A DNA stretch of 37,847 bases, taken from NCBI GenBank assembly GCA_019639095.1, contig JAHBSN010000004.1, positions 1 to 37,847 on the forward strand. Direction: 5' to 3'. Position 1 is the stretch's first letter. Every line of letters starts with the position of its first letter. The notes beneath the pieces were generated by a model. It saw nothing but the letters and a program-made list of their open reading frames with translations, was not told the origin of the DNA and did not search any database. This DNA comes from Actinomycetota bacterium (GTDB taxonomy: Bacteria; Actinomycetota; Acidimicrobiia; Acidimicrobiales; Iamiaceae). The translations under genes and the position numbers were made by a program. Shown here one piece after another: positions 1 to 6,949 of this stretch.

Positions 1-15
1 CCCCGAGGTCAGCTG

Positions 16-585
16 ATGTTCACCGGCATCGTCGAGGAGCTCGGCACCGTCGTGTCGCGTTCGGGACCCAAGCTGCGCATCGCCGCCACCACCGTGCTCG
101 ACGACGTCGAGCTGGGCGCGTCCATCGCCGTCAACGGCACCTGCCTCACCGTGGTGGCCTGGGGCGAGGGCTGGTGGGAGGCCGACGTCGTCGACGAGAC
201 CTACCAGCGCACCTGCCTCGGTGCCCTCGAGCCGGGCGACCCGGTCAACCTCGAGCGCCCCGTGCGCCTGGCCGACCGCCTCGGCGGCCACCTGGTGCAG
301 GGCCACGTCGACGCCGTGGGCACCATCGCCACCGCAGCGCCGGACCTGCGCGTCGCCTGCGCCCCCGAGCACCTCCGCTACATCGTGCACAAGGGCTCGA
401 TCACCGTCGACGGCACCAGCCTCACGGTGGCGGCGGTGCACCCCGACGGCTTCTCCGTGGCCGTCATCCCCCACACCGCCCAGGTCACCACGCTCGGCCA
501 CAAGGGCCCCGGCGACCCGGTCAACCTCGAGCTCGACGTCGTCGCCAAGTACGTCGAGTCGCTCCTGGAAGGACACCAGCCATGA
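16..585 (+). CDS. ribE: Riboflavin synthase, alpha chain
   Basis: This enzyme dismutates two 6,7-dimethyl-8-ribityllumazines to riboflavin, the last step of the pathway. The 189-residue protein begins with the family hallmark MFTGIVEELG and shows the two tandem lumazine-binding barrels: the first ends near residue 90, and the second contains LVQGHVDAVG and DGTSLTV, echoing NGTCLTV in the first. Length is slightly below the usual 195-215. A GAGG at positions 5-8 gives a Shine-Dalgarno 7 nt before the ATG. The stop overlaps the next start as ATGA, so translation is probably coupled to ribBA. RibD would be expected upstream, outside the window, and any FMN riboswitch would also lie there. Confidence 0.95.
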   Translation: MFTGIVEELGTVVSRSGPKLRIAATTVLDDVELGASIAVNGTCLTVVAWGEGWWEADVVDETYQRTCLGALEPGDPVNLERPVRLADRLGGHLVQGHVDAVGTIATAAPDLRVACAPEHLRYIVHKGSITVDGTSLTVAAVHPDGFSVAVIPHTAQVTTLGHKGPGDPVNLELDVVAKYVESLLEGHQP

Positions 586-1949
586 TCGAGACCCCCGCCG
601 AGATGCCCGTGGGCACCCACCGGGAGGCGAGCTCGAACCGGGGGCCGTCCGACGACGGGCCCCTGGCCGACATCGGCATCGCCCTCGACGCCTTCGCCCG
701 GGGCGAGATCCTCGTGGTGGTCGACGACGAGGATCGCGAGAACGAAGGCGACCTCATCATGGCCGCCGAGCACGTCACCCCCGAGAAGATCGCGTTCTTC
801 CTCCACCACACGTCGGGCTTCATCTGCGCCCCCATCACCGCCGAGCGTGCTGCGGAGCTCGACCTGCGGCCGATGGTGGAGCAGAACACCGAGAGCATGC
901 GCACGGCGTTCCTCGTGAGCGTCGACTACCGCCACGACACCACCACCGGCATCTCCGCCTACGACCGCTCGGCCACCGTCCAGGCCCTCGTGGATCCCAC
1001 CACGCGGCCCGGCGACCTGGCCCGACCCGGACACATCCTCCCGCTGGAGGCTCGCGAGGGCGGGGTGCTCAAGCGCGCCGGTCACACCGAGGCCACCGTC
1101 GACCTCGCCCGGATGGCCGGCCTCTACCCGGCCGGGATCCTGTGCGAGATCGTCGACGACAAGAAGATGGGCATGGCCCGCCAGCCCGAGTTGCGCCGCT
1201 TCGCCCGTGAGCACGACCTCTACATGATCTCGATCGCCGACCTCATCCGGTACCGGCGCCGCACCGAGAAGCTGGTCCGTCGGGTCTCCGAGGCCCGGAT
1301 CCCCACCGGGTGGGGCGACTTCACGGCCTACGTCTACGAGTCCACCCTCGACGGCGAGCAGCATCTGGCCATGGTGCGTGGCGACGTCGCCGGATCGGGG
1401 GACACCCTGGTGCGGGTGCACAGCGAGTGCCTGACCGGCGACGTGTTCGGCTCGATGCGATGCGACTGCGGCGTGCAGCTCGACGCGGCCATGAAGATGA
1501 TCGCCGACGAGGGCACCGGCGTCGTGGTGTACCTCCGGGGCCACGAGGGTCGCGGCATCGGCATCGGACACAAGATCCGGGCCTACGAGCTCCAGGACGA
1601 GGGCGCCGACACCGTGGAGGCCAACGAGCTGCAGGGTCTGCCCATCGACTCCCGCGAGTACGGCATCGGCGCGCAGATCCTGGTCGATCTGGGCGTCACG
1701 TCGATGCGGATCATCACCAACAACCCCGCCAAGTACGGCGGGCTCGACGGCTTCGGGCTCGACATCACGAGCCGGGTGCCGTCGATCACCGCCCCCAACC
1801 CCGAGAACCTGCGGTACCTGAAGACCAAGGCCGAGAAGATGGGCCACCTGCTCGAGGGCCTCGACGACCTCCCCGCCGACCCGGCGGGCGCCGTCGCGCC
1901 GGCCTCGGCCGACGACGTCGAGGTCGCCGCCGACGCCGAGGACCGCTGA
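582..1949 (+). CDS. ribBA: Bifunctional DHBP synthase / GTP cyclohydrolase II
   Basis: This enzyme supplies both riboflavin precursors: 3,4-dihydroxy-2-butanone 4-phosphate from ribulose 5-phosphate, and the pyrimidine from GTP. The N-terminal RibB half has the acidic loop DDEDRENEGDL (residues 48-58), RPGHILPL and RAGHTEA. The C-terminal RibA half has the zinc ligands C283, C294 and C296 (C-x10-C-x-C), then RGHEGRGIG, LQDEGADTVEAN and TNNPAK. Both active sites look intact. The 455-residue protein ends in a low-complexity Asp/Ala-rich tail of about 30 residues not needed by the family. The ATG overlaps the ribE stop, with GGAAGGA just upstream as ribosome binding site. A longer in-frame reading upstream exists but lies inside ribE and was rejected. 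Confidence 0.95.
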   Translation: MIETPAEMPVGTHREASSNRGPSDDGPLADIGIALDAFARGEILVVVDDEDRENEGDLIMAAEHVTPEKIAFFLHHTSGFICAPITAERAAELDLRPMVEQNTESMRTAFLVSVDYRHDTTTGISAYDRSATVQALVDPTTRPGDLARPGHILPLEAREGGVLKRAGHTEATVDLARMAGLYPAGILCEIVDDKKMGMARQPELRRFAREHDLYMISIADLIRYRRRTEKLVRRVSEARIPTGWGDFTAYVYESTLDGEQHLAMVRGDVAGSGDTLVRVHSECLTGDVFGSMRCDCGVQLDAAMKMIADEGTGVVVYLRGHEGRGIGIGHKIRAYELQDEGADTVEANELQGLPIDSREYGIGAQILVDLGVTSMRIITNNPAKYGGLDGFGLDITSRVPSITAPNPENLRYLKTKAEKMGHLLEGLDDLPADPAGAVAPASADDVEVAADAEDR

Positions 1950-2443
1950 TGGCCGGCGACCACCGCTCCGCCGACGCCCCGGCGCCGCACCTCGACGGCA
2001 CCGGGCTTCGGGTCGCGGTGCTCAGCTCCCGCTGGAACTCCCACGTCACGCTCCGCCTGCTCGACGGCGTGCGTCGGGGGCTGGCCGACGCCGGCGTCGA
2101 TCCGGCCGACGTCATCGAGGACTGGGTGCCGGGCGCCTTCGAGCTGCCGCTCGCGGCCAAGGCCTGGGCCGAGTCGGGTCGGGTCGACGGCGTGGTGTGC
2201 CTGGGCTGCGTGATCCGAGGCGAGACCACGCACTACGAGTCGGTGGCGGGGGAGTGCGCCGGCGGGATCCAGCGGGCCCAGCTCGACACCGGGGTGCCCA
2301 TCGCCTTCGGCGTGCTCACCGTGGAGAACCTCGACCAGGCGCTGGCTCGCTCGGAGGACCCCGGCGGCCACAACGTCGGCGAGGACGGGGCCAGGGTCGT
2401 GGTGGAGATGGCCGCCGTCCTGCGACGGGCCCGACGGGGCTGA
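1949..2443 (+). CDS. ribH: 6,7-dimethyl-8-ribityllumazine synthase
   Basis: RibH condenses the RibB and RibD products into the lumazine substrate of RibE, usually as a large icosahedral or pentameric shell. The 164-residue protein carries VPGAFELP (residues 60-67), LGCVIRGETTHYESV with the catalytic-type His95, and FGVLTVENLDQA. The ATG shares its A with the ribBA stop (TGATG), the tightest coupling in this operon. An N-terminal extension of about 18 residues precedes the first strand (LRVAVLSSRWN), which is common. Together with ribE and ribBA this completes the late riboflavin pathway apart from RibD and the phosphatase. Confidence 0.95.
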   Translation: MAGDHRSADAPAPHLDGTGLRVAVLSSRWNSHVTLRLLDGVRRGLADAGVDPADVIEDWVPGAFELPLAAKAWAESGRVDGVVCLGCVIRGETTHYESVAGECAGGIQRAQLDTGVPIAFGVLTVENLDQALARSEDPGGHNVGEDGARVVVEMAAVLRRARRG

Positions 2444-2456
2444 CCGGGGCGGGCGG

Positions 2457-3194
2457 GTGGCGATCTACGACGCCATCGGCCTGGGCTACCGGCACCTCCG
2501 CCGACCCGATCCTCGCCTGGCCGCCCGGATCGAGGCGGCGCTGGGCCCGGGCACGGTGTGCAACGTCGGTGCCGGAACCGGGTCCTACGAGCCGTCGGAT
2601 CGGGAGGTGGTGGCGGTCGAGCCGTCGGCGGTCATGCGGTCCCAACGGCCCGCCGGGTCGGCCCCGGTGGTCGACGCCGTGGCCGAGGCCCTGCCCTTCG
2701 CCGACGGGGCGTTCGACGCCGCCCTTGCGGTCCTGACCGTGCACCACTGGGTCGATCGCGCCGCCGGGTTGGGCGAGCTGGCCCGCGTCTCTCGGCGCCA
2801 GGTCGTGTTCACGTTCGACCCCGCCGCCCACCTCGACTTCTGGTTGGTGCGCGACTACTTCCCCGAGATCGCCCAGCTGCCGGGTTCGGCGCCGCCGTCG
2901 GCCGACGACATCGCCGCTTCGCTGGGCGGCGGCCGGGTCGACCCGTTCCCCGTCCCGGCCGACTGCGTCGACGGGTTCCTCTGGGCGTACTGGGCCTGGC
3001 CGGCGGCCTACCTCGACCCCGGGGTCCGCGGGGCGATCTCCGCCCTGGCCCAGCTCGAGGCCTCCGTGGTGGCGCGGGGCGCGGCGGCGCTCGAGGCCGA
3101 CCTGGCGTCGGGCCGCTGGCTGGACCGCAACGGCCACCTGCTCGCCGAGCCCGCCGTGGACGGGGGGTTCCGGCTCGTGGTGGCGGGTGGCTGA
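2457..3194 (+). CDS. Class I SAM-dependent methyltransferase
   Basis: This 245-residue protein has the Rossmann-type SAM-binding glycine loop CNVGAGTGSYE near residue 35, an acidic residue ending the second strand (VVAVEPS), and the motif-II/III stretch LPFADGAFDAALAVLTVHHW typical of the Methyltransf_11 (UbiE-like) family. The C-terminal half is helical and presumably shapes the substrate pocket; nothing in it names the substrate. The GTG start lies 13 nt after ribH with no terminator between, so co-transcription with the riboflavin genes is likely. No flavin-related role can be read from the sequence. The GTG start is chosen because the glycine loop needs the preceding residues and no ATG lies nearby. 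Confidence 0.8.
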   Translation: MAIYDAIGLGYRHLRRPDPRLAARIEAALGPGTVCNVGAGTGSYEPSDREVVAVEPSAVMRSQRPAGSAPVVDAVAEALPFADGAFDAALAVLTVHHWVDRAAGLGELARVSRRQVVFTFDPAAHLDFWLVRDYFPEIAQLPGSAPPSADDIAASLGGGRVDPFPVPADCVDGFLWAYWAWPAAYLDPGVRGAISALAQLEASVVARGAAALEADLASGRWLDRNGHLLAEPAVDGGFRLVVAGG

Positions 3195-3216
3195 CCGGTC
3201 CGGCGGCGGCCACCGG

Positions 3217-3230
3217 TAGGGTCCCGGTCC
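3217..3230 (+). promoter_or_regulatory. Probable leaderless promoter of the FKBP gene
   Basis: A TAGGGT hexamer (3217-3222) ends 8 nt before the ATG, the spacing expected if transcription begins at the start codon. A weak -35-like CTGACC lies about 20 nt further upstream. There is no Shine-Dalgarno sequence, which fits a leaderless message. Confidence 0.45.
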
Positions 3231-3599
3231 ATGACCAAGCCTGAGATCACCATCCCCGACGGGGCCCCGCCCGCCGACCTCGTCCTCGAGGACCTCACCG
3301 TGGGCGACGGGCCCGAGGCGGTGGCCGGCCAGCCGGTGGAGGTCCACTACGTGGGCGTGGCGTGGTCCACGCGCGAGCAGTTCGACGCGTCGTGGGATCG
3401 GGGCGACACGTTCGGCTTCCGCCTCGGCGCGGGCCAGGTCATCGCCGGGTGGGACGAGGGCGTGGCCGGCATGAAGCTCGGCGGACGGCGTCGCATCACC
3501 ATCCCGCCGGCGAAGGGCTACGGGGCCCGAGGCGCCGGTGGCGTCATCGGCCCGAACGAGACCCTCGTGTTCGTCGTCGACCTGCTCGGGGTGGGCTGA
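3231..3599 (+). CDS. FKBP-type peptidyl-prolyl cis-trans isomerase
   Basis: This is a single-domain FKBP of 122 residues that would speed proline isomerisation during folding in the cytoplasm; no signal peptide or lipobox is present. After a 25-residue lead, the domain shows VEVHYVGVAW, the aspartate-rich FDASWDRGDTFGFRLGAGQV, the GWDEGVAGMKLGGRRRITIP core and the closing LVFVVDLLGV. Aromatic and hydrophobic pocket residues (Y, F, W, V/I) are in the expected places, so activity is likely. The phrase AKGYGARGAGGVIGPNETLVF is the usual FKBP flap. It is probably transcribed alone, between its own promoter and the palindrome after its stop. Confidence 0.9.
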   Translation: MTKPEITIPDGAPPADLVLEDLTVGDGPEAVAGQPVEVHYVGVAWSTREQFDASWDRGDTFGFRLGAGQVIAGWDEGVAGMKLGGRRRITIPPAKGYGARGAGGVIGPNETLVFVVDLLGVG

Positions 3600-3620
3600 G
3601 CGCCCCGGCCGCCGCTCGGG

Positions 3621-3659
3621 CGGGGCCGCGGGGGCCGACTTCGTCGGCGCTCGGCCCCG
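3621..3659 (+). terminator. Nested GC palindrome after the FKBP gene
   Basis: Outer arms CGGGGCCG (3621-3628) and CGGCCCCG (3652-3659) enclose a second perfect hairpin, GCCGAC-TTC-GTCGGC (3634-3648). It lies between the FKBP stop and the hisG promoter. No T-run follows, so it would be a U-less actinobacterial-type terminator or a DNA-level barrier rather than a classic intrinsic terminator. Confidence 0.45.
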
Positions 3660-3664
3660 CCCGG

Positions 3665-3676
3665 TACCGTCGTCGC
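3665..3676 (+). promoter_or_regulatory. Probable leaderless promoter of hisG
   Basis: TACCGT (3665-3670) matches TANNNT and ends 6 nt before the GTG start. No ribosome binding site is visible upstream of the GTG, consistent with a message that starts at or next to the start codon. No convincing -35 was found. Confidence 0.45.
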
Positions 3677-4552
3677 GTGCTGAAGCTGGTTCTGCCCAAG
3701 GGCTCCCTCGAGAAGGCCACCCTCGAGCTGTTCGCCGCCGCCGACCTCCAGGTCAACCGGTCGTCCACGGTCGACTACAAGGCCACCATCGACGACCCCC
3801 GCATCGAGTCGGTGCGCATCCTTCGGCCCCAGGAGATCCCGATGTACGTGGCCGAGGGCCGCTTCGACCTGGGCATCACCGGGCGCGACTGGATCGAGGA
3901 GACCGCCAGCGACGTCGTCTCGCTGGGCGAGCTCCAGTACTCGAAGGCCACGTCGCGGCCCATCCGCATGGTGGTGGCGGTTGCCGGCGACTCCCCGGTG
4001 GAGCGGGTCGAGGACCTGCCCCACGGGGTGCGGGTGTCCACCGAGTACCCCGAGGTCACCCGGCGGTTCTTCGAGGCGAAGGGCATCGACGCCGACATCC
4101 GCCTGAGCTACGGCGCCACCGAGGCGAAGGTGCCCGACATCGTCGACTGCATCGTGGAGATCACCGAGACCGGCCGGGCCATCCGCGCCGCCGGGCTGAA
4201 GGAGATCGACCAGATCCTGCAGTCCTACACCGAGCTCGTGGCCAACCCCGCCGCCTACGCCGATCCGACCAAGGCCCACGCCATGCACCAGGTGCGCACG
4301 CTCCTCCAGGGGGTGCTCGAGGCTCGGGGCAAGGTGCTCGTCAAGCTCAACGTGGGCGAGGCCGACCTCGATGCGGTCATCGGGCTGGTGCCGGCCATGA
4401 AGGCCCCCACCGTGTCGAAGCTCCACGGCGTCGACGGGTACGCGATCGAGACCGTGGTGGCCAAGCGGGAGATCAACACGCTCATCCCCGCCCTGAAGGA
4501 CGCCGGCGCCTCGGACATCATCGAGCTGCCCCTCGCCAAGATCGTGCACTGA
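3677..4552 (+). CDS. hisG: ATP phosphoribosyltransferase, long form
   Basis: HisG joins ATP and PRPP in the first, feedback-controlled step of histidine synthesis. The 291-residue length and a C-terminal ACT-like HisG_C region (about residues 212-291, from VLVKLNVGEADLDAV onward) mark the long, HisZ-independent form that binds histidine directly. The N-terminal catalytic half begins LKLVLPKGSLE and includes RFDLGITGRDW and the PRPP loop region YGATEAKVPDIVDCIVEIT (about 142-160). The GTG start puts the first strand immediately at the N terminus, as usual. HisE often neighbours hisG in actinobacteria but is not present here. A small cold-shock-like gene follows 2 nt after the stop and is probably co-transcribed. 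Confidence 0.95.
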   Translation: MLKLVLPKGSLEKATLELFAAADLQVNRSSTVDYKATIDDPRIESVRILRPQEIPMYVAEGRFDLGITGRDWIEETASDVVSLGELQYSKATSRPIRMVVAVAGDSPVERVEDLPHGVRVSTEYPEVTRRFFEAKGIDADIRLSYGATEAKVPDIVDCIVEITETGRAIRAAGLKEIDQILQSYTELVANPAAYADPTKAHAMHQVRTLLQGVLEARGKVLVKLNVGEADLDAVIGLVPAMKAPTVSKLHGVDGYAIETVVAKREINTLIPALKDAGASDIIELPLAKIVH

Positions 4553-4554
4553 CC

Positions 4555-4794
4555 GTGACGTCGCCTGACCCGCTGGCCGCCGCCTTCGGCACGCACCGAG
4601 GCGTCGTGCGCCGATACGACGACGCCGTGGGCGCCGGCACGCTGGCCGACGACGCCACCGGCGTGCGGTGGTCGTTCCACTGCACCCGGATCGCCGACGG
4701 TTCGCGGACGATCGCCCCGGGCACGCCGGTCACCTTCCTGGTTGCCCCCGGTCCGGTGGGCCTGGAGGCGGTGGAGGTGGCGGCGGACCCCTGA
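4555..4794 (+). CDS. Small cold-shock-domain-like protein
   Basis: This 79-residue protein resembles a cold-shock OB fold: GVVRRYDDAVGAGTLADD corresponds to the family's G-x-V-x-x-F-D...G-x-G-x-I segment, WSFHCTRI to the RNP-2-like F-H-x-x-x-I, and the remainder (GTPVTFLVAPGPVGLEAVEV) to the closing strands. The RNP-1 region lacks the canonical KGFGFI, with GAGTLA instead, so nucleic-acid binding is uncertain. The GTG start is 2 nt after the hisG stop, indicating an operon with hisG. It converges with the DUF1844 gene 12 nt further on, with no obvious terminator between. A single-stranded nucleic-acid chaperone role is inference. Confidence 0.7.
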   Translation: MTSPDPLAAAFGTHRGVVRRYDDAVGAGTLADDATGVRWSFHCTRIADGSRTIAPGTPVTFLVAPGPVGLEAVEVAADP

Positions 4795-4806
4795 CCCGCC
4801 CCTCGG

Positions 4807-5262
4807 TCAGTCGCCGCCGTCCTCCTCGGAGGTCTCCGGCGACACCGGCGCCTCCGTGGCCCCGCCCTCCCACGACGCCTTGATCTGCACGAAGGCGAGG
4901 CGGATCTGGGCCAGGGCGTCCTGGAGCGTGGCCTCGTCGTCGCCCAGGCGTCCCGAGATCGCTCCCAGCAGCGCCGCGAACGAGTCGATGGCGAGCTGCG
5001 CCTCCGACAGGCGGGGCGGCTGGTTCGACAGGTGGATGGCGGCCAGCTCGTAGCAGCCCATGGCGTGGTTGGCGATCACCACCGCCGCCGGGACCTGCGA
5101 GAGCTGGTCGCGCACGGCGGCCATCTCGGCGGCGATCTGCTGGGCCTCGACCTCCTGCTCGGGTGAGAGGCGCTGGCCGTCGGGGCCCACCGCCCCCTGG
5201 CCGGCAGAGGGGCCGGCGCTCGGGTCGACGCGACGCTCGCCGTCGGGGGTCCACAAGCTCAT
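4807..5262 (-). CDS. DUF1844 family protein
   Basis: The 151-residue protein has the DUF1844 core in its second half: HLSNQPPRLSEAQLAIDSF, then GRLGDDEATLQDALAQIRLAF, a mostly helical segment of unknown function. An N-terminal Pro/Gly-rich stretch and an acidic C-terminal tail flank it; no membrane segment or signal is seen. The ATG at 5262 is preferred because GGAAGG lies 7 nt before it, while a longer reading starting 51 nt upstream lacks one. As I recall, DUF1844 genes commonly neighbour infC in actinobacteria, which the divergent arrangement here matches and which suggests a link to translation. The biochemical role is unknown. Confidence 0.75.
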   Translation of the reverse strand: MSLWTPDGERRVDPSAGPSAGQGAVGPDGQRLSPEQEVEAQQIAAEMAAVRDQLSQVPAAVVIANHAMGCYELAAIHLSNQPPRLSEAQLAIDSFAALLGAISGRLGDDEATLQDALAQIRLAFVQIKASWEGGATEAPVSPETSEEDGGD

Positions 5263-5334
5263 GGGGTCGCCTTCCAGGGTTCGGGATCGTGGGGGCACCG
5301 CCGCCGAACGCACCCTCCTCGTGCCGAGCCGGAG

Positions 5335-5365
5335 TTGCGGGAGCGGGGCGGACCGCTGGTACCCT
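5335..5365 (+). promoter_or_regulatory. Promoter of the infC-rpmI-rplT operon
   Basis: TTGCGG (5335-5340) and TACCCT (5360-5365) are separated by 19 nt, and the -10 carries an extended TGG immediately upstream. Transcription would begin near 5372, giving an untranslated leader of about 200 nt before IF3. Confidence 0.5.
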
Positions 5366-5588
5366 AGGTCACGCTACAACCAGGGAAGCGGGGTCCAGCC
5401 CCCACCCGGCCACCGCCCTCCGGGGCGACCGTGCGTCCGGGTCGATGCTGCCAGCGCCTCCGGGCGTCAGCGGATGTCGGCTTCTCCGGCATCCGCTTCG
5501 TTGCTTTTCGCAGCGATGCGGGGCCGCCACCCATTCTGCACGACCTGCGTCAGGGAGGACCTACGCACCACATGAAGAGCAACCGGCC
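5366..5588 (+). promoter_or_regulatory. Structured leader of infC operon
   Basis: The 326-base stretch between the DUF1844 start and infC contains no substantial gene. Its right-hand part is a probable mRNA leader with two strong stem-loops. The first (5470-5496) has an uninterrupted 11-bp stem with one wobble pair and a CTTCT loop. The second (about 5493-5521) has CGTTGC-TTTTC-GCAGCG plus an outer CCGC/GCGG extension. Bases 5493-5496 can pair in either stem, so the complete forms exclude each other. Leaders of infC-rpmI-rplT operons in other phyla bind L20 or IF3 or attenuate transcription. No T-run is present here, so control of translation or processing is more likely than intrinsic termination. 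The mechanism is inference. Confidence 0.5.
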
Positions 5589-5592
5589 ATAG
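5572..5592 (+). CDS. Six-codon leader ORF overlapping infC start
   Basis: ATG AAG AGC AAC CGG CCA TAG encodes MKSNRP. GGGAGG (5553-5558) lies 13 nt upstream, rather far but the best Shine-Dalgarno in the area. The TAG stop overlaps the ATA used by infC (ATAG), so a ribosome ending here would be placed on the IF3 start. It could instead reflect a one-base sequence error that moves a normal ATG out of the infC frame. Translation of this mini-ORF is unproven. Confidence 0.35.
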   Translation: MKSNRP

Positions 5593-6278
5593 CACCGCCG
5601 CCCAGCAACAACGAGCCCCGGATCAACGACCGCATCCGAGCCCGAGAGGTCCGACTCGTCGGCCCCGACGGCGAACAGGTGGGGATCAAGCCGCTGCCCG
5701 AGGCCCTCATCTTCGCCCGCGAGCTCGACCTCGACCTCGTCGAGGTGGCCGACAAGGCCAATCCGCCCGTCTGCCGGGTCATGGACTACGGCAAGTACAA
5801 GTACGAGACGGCGCAGAAGGCCAAGGAATCCCGGCGCAAGAGCACCAACGTCGTGATCAAGGAGATGAAGTACCGCCCCAAGATCGGCGGCGGCGACTTC
5901 GAGACCAAGACCAAGAAGGTGGAGCACTTCCTCGCCGAGGGCCACAAGGTCAAGGTCACGATCATGTTCCGAGGACGTGAGGTGGCCCACCCCGAGCTCG
6001 GCAAGAAGATCCTCGACCGCGTGGCCGAGGAGATCGCCAACACCGTCCGGGTGGAGGTGTACCCCAAGCTCGACGGCCCGCGGAACATGATCATGGTGCT
6101 GGCGCCGGACAAGAAGGCCCAGGCGGCGCACGCCGCCGAGCTCAAGAAGGCCGAGGAGGAAGCGGCCGAGGCCGCTCGCCTCGCCGCCGGCGACGAGGCC
6201 GCCACCACGGCGCCCGAGCCGGAGGCCGAGGCCGCCGCCGCCGAGGCACCGGCCCCCGAGGCCGACCCCGAAGCCTGA
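5589..6278 (+). CDS. infC: Translation initiation factor IF-3 (AUA start)
   Basis: IF3 binds the 30S subunit, discriminates against wrong start codons and blocks premature 50S joining. The N-domain shows [20 protein letters not shown] (residues 9-27), the linker [17 protein letters not shown], and the C-domain [26 protein letters not shown] and NMIMVLAP near 167-173. A further 50-residue Ala/Glu-rich tail follows. No ATG, GTG, TTG or CTG occurs in frame just upstream of the conserved part; the only reasonable start is ATA at 5589, giving 229 residues. Non-canonical infC start codons are established in other bacteria and underlie IF3 autocontrol. A weak GAAGAG lies 9 nt before the ATA. Confidence 0.93.
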   Translation: MAPPPSNNEPRINDRIRAREVRLVGPDGEQVGIKPLPEALIFARELDLDLVEVADKANPPVCRVMDYGKYKYETAQKAKESRRKSTNVVIKEMKYRPKIGGGDFETKTKKVEHFLAEGHKVKVTIMFRGREVAHPELGKKILDRVAEEIANTVRVEVYPKLDGPRNMIMVLAPDKKAQAAHAAELKKAEEEAAEAARLAAGDEAATTAPEPEAEAAAAEAPAPEADPEA

Positions 6279-6288
6279 CCGAACCCCG

Positions 6289-6306
6289 TCGCCGCTGCGG
6301 CGGCGA
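6289..6306 (+). promoter_or_regulatory. Hairpin between infC and rpmI
   Basis: TCGCCGC-TGCG-GCGGCGA forms a perfect 7-bp stem 10 nt after the infC stop and just before the AGGAGGAA ribosome binding site of rpmI. It could mark an RNA processing point or a ribosomal-protein binding site that tunes L35/L20 synthesis. No evidence favours either. Confidence 0.4.
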
Positions 6307-6321
6307 ACCAGGAGGAACCCG

Positions 6322-6516
6322 ATGCCCAAGATGAAGACCCACCGAGGCGCGGCCAAGCGCTTCAAGACCACCGGCTCCGGCAAGCTGCGCCGGCGCCGCG
6401 CGTTTCGCAACCACATCCTCGAGAAGAAGCCCTCCACCGTGACCCGGCGCCTCAAGGACGAGGTCGTCGTGGCCCCCGGCGATGCCGCCCGCATCAAGCG
6501 GATGCTCGGCCAGTAA
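6322..6516 (+). CDS. rpmI: 50S ribosomal protein L35
   Basis: The 64-residue, strongly basic protein opens [20 protein letters not shown] and continues [13 protein letters not shown], the L35 signature. It binds 23S rRNA in the large subunit. Length is exactly typical. An AGGAGGAA Shine-Dalgarno precedes the ATG by a few bases, and rplT follows after 31 nt in the usual infC-rpmI-rplT order. Confidence 0.97.
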   Translation: MPKMKTHRGAAKRFKTTGSGKLRRRRAFRNHILEKKPSTVTRRLKDEVVVAPGDAARIKRMLGQ

Positions 6517-6547
6517 CCCCACCACTCTCTTCGAAAGGAGCCCTTCG

Positions 6548-6916
6548 ATGGCAAGGGTCAAGCGCGCTGTCCACTCCAAGAAGCACCGCCGCGCCACGCT
6601 CGAGCGGGCCAAGGGGTACTACGGCAACAAGAGCCGTTCGTACCGGGCCGCCAACGAGCAGGTCATGCACTCGCTCCAGTACGCGTTCCGGGACCGTCGG
6701 GCCCGCAAGGGCGAGTTCCGCAAGCTCTGGATCCAGCGGATCAACGCCGCCTGCCGCGAGCACGGCGTGAGCTACAGCCGGTTCATCAACGGCCTCAAGC
6801 TGGCCGAGGTGGAGGTCGACCGCAAGGTCCTCGCCGACCTCGCCGTCACCGATGCCGCCGCCTTCGCCGCGCTGGTGAAGGTGGCCACCGACGCCCAGGC
6901 CGCCAAGGCCTCCTGA
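6548..6916 (+). CDS. rplT: 50S ribosomal protein L20
   Basis: L20 is an early-assembly 23S rRNA-binding protein and, in several bacteria, the repressor of its own operon. The 122-residue sequence begins [19 protein letters not shown] and contains [20 protein letters not shown] and the globular C-terminal part [16 protein letters not shown]. The ATG at 6548 follows GAAAGGAG by 7 nt; the longer open frame upstream runs back into rpmI and is not used. A strong hairpin lies directly after the stop. Confidence 0.97.
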   Translation: MARVKRAVHSKKHRRATLERAKGYYGNKSRSYRAANEQVMHSLQYAFRDRRARKGEFRKLWIQRINAACREHGVSYSRFINGLKLAEVEVDRKVLADLAVTDAAAFAALVKVATDAQAAKAS

Positions 6917-6921
6917 CGGCG

Positions 6922-6937
6922 CCGGCCCTCGGGCCGG
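6922..6937 (+). terminator. GC hairpin after rplT
   Basis: CCGGCC-CTCG-GGCCGG starts 6 nt after the rplT stop. It lacks a T-run and sits 13 nt before the GTG of the next gene, so it may end or reduce transcription of the ribosomal operon, or modulate initiation of the methylase gene. Confidence 0.4.
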
Positions 6938-6949
6938 ATCCGCTCCGCC

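Noticed and set aside
1-15. FMN riboswitch upstream of ribE
   Set aside because: Only 15 bases precede the gene in this window; no riboswitch element can be seen and none is claimed.
378-1847. Long minus-strand open frame of 489 codons opposite ribE/ribBA
   Set aside because: It has no recognisable motif, is rich in Gly/Val/His/Asp as expected of antisense frames in GC-rich DNA, and lies wholly over two intact riboflavin genes.
5060-5575. Plus-strand open frame of 171 codons through the DUF1844 gene and the infC leader
   Set aside because: It has no family resemblance, mixes antisense of a real gene with structured leader, and ends just before infC; a leader role fits better.
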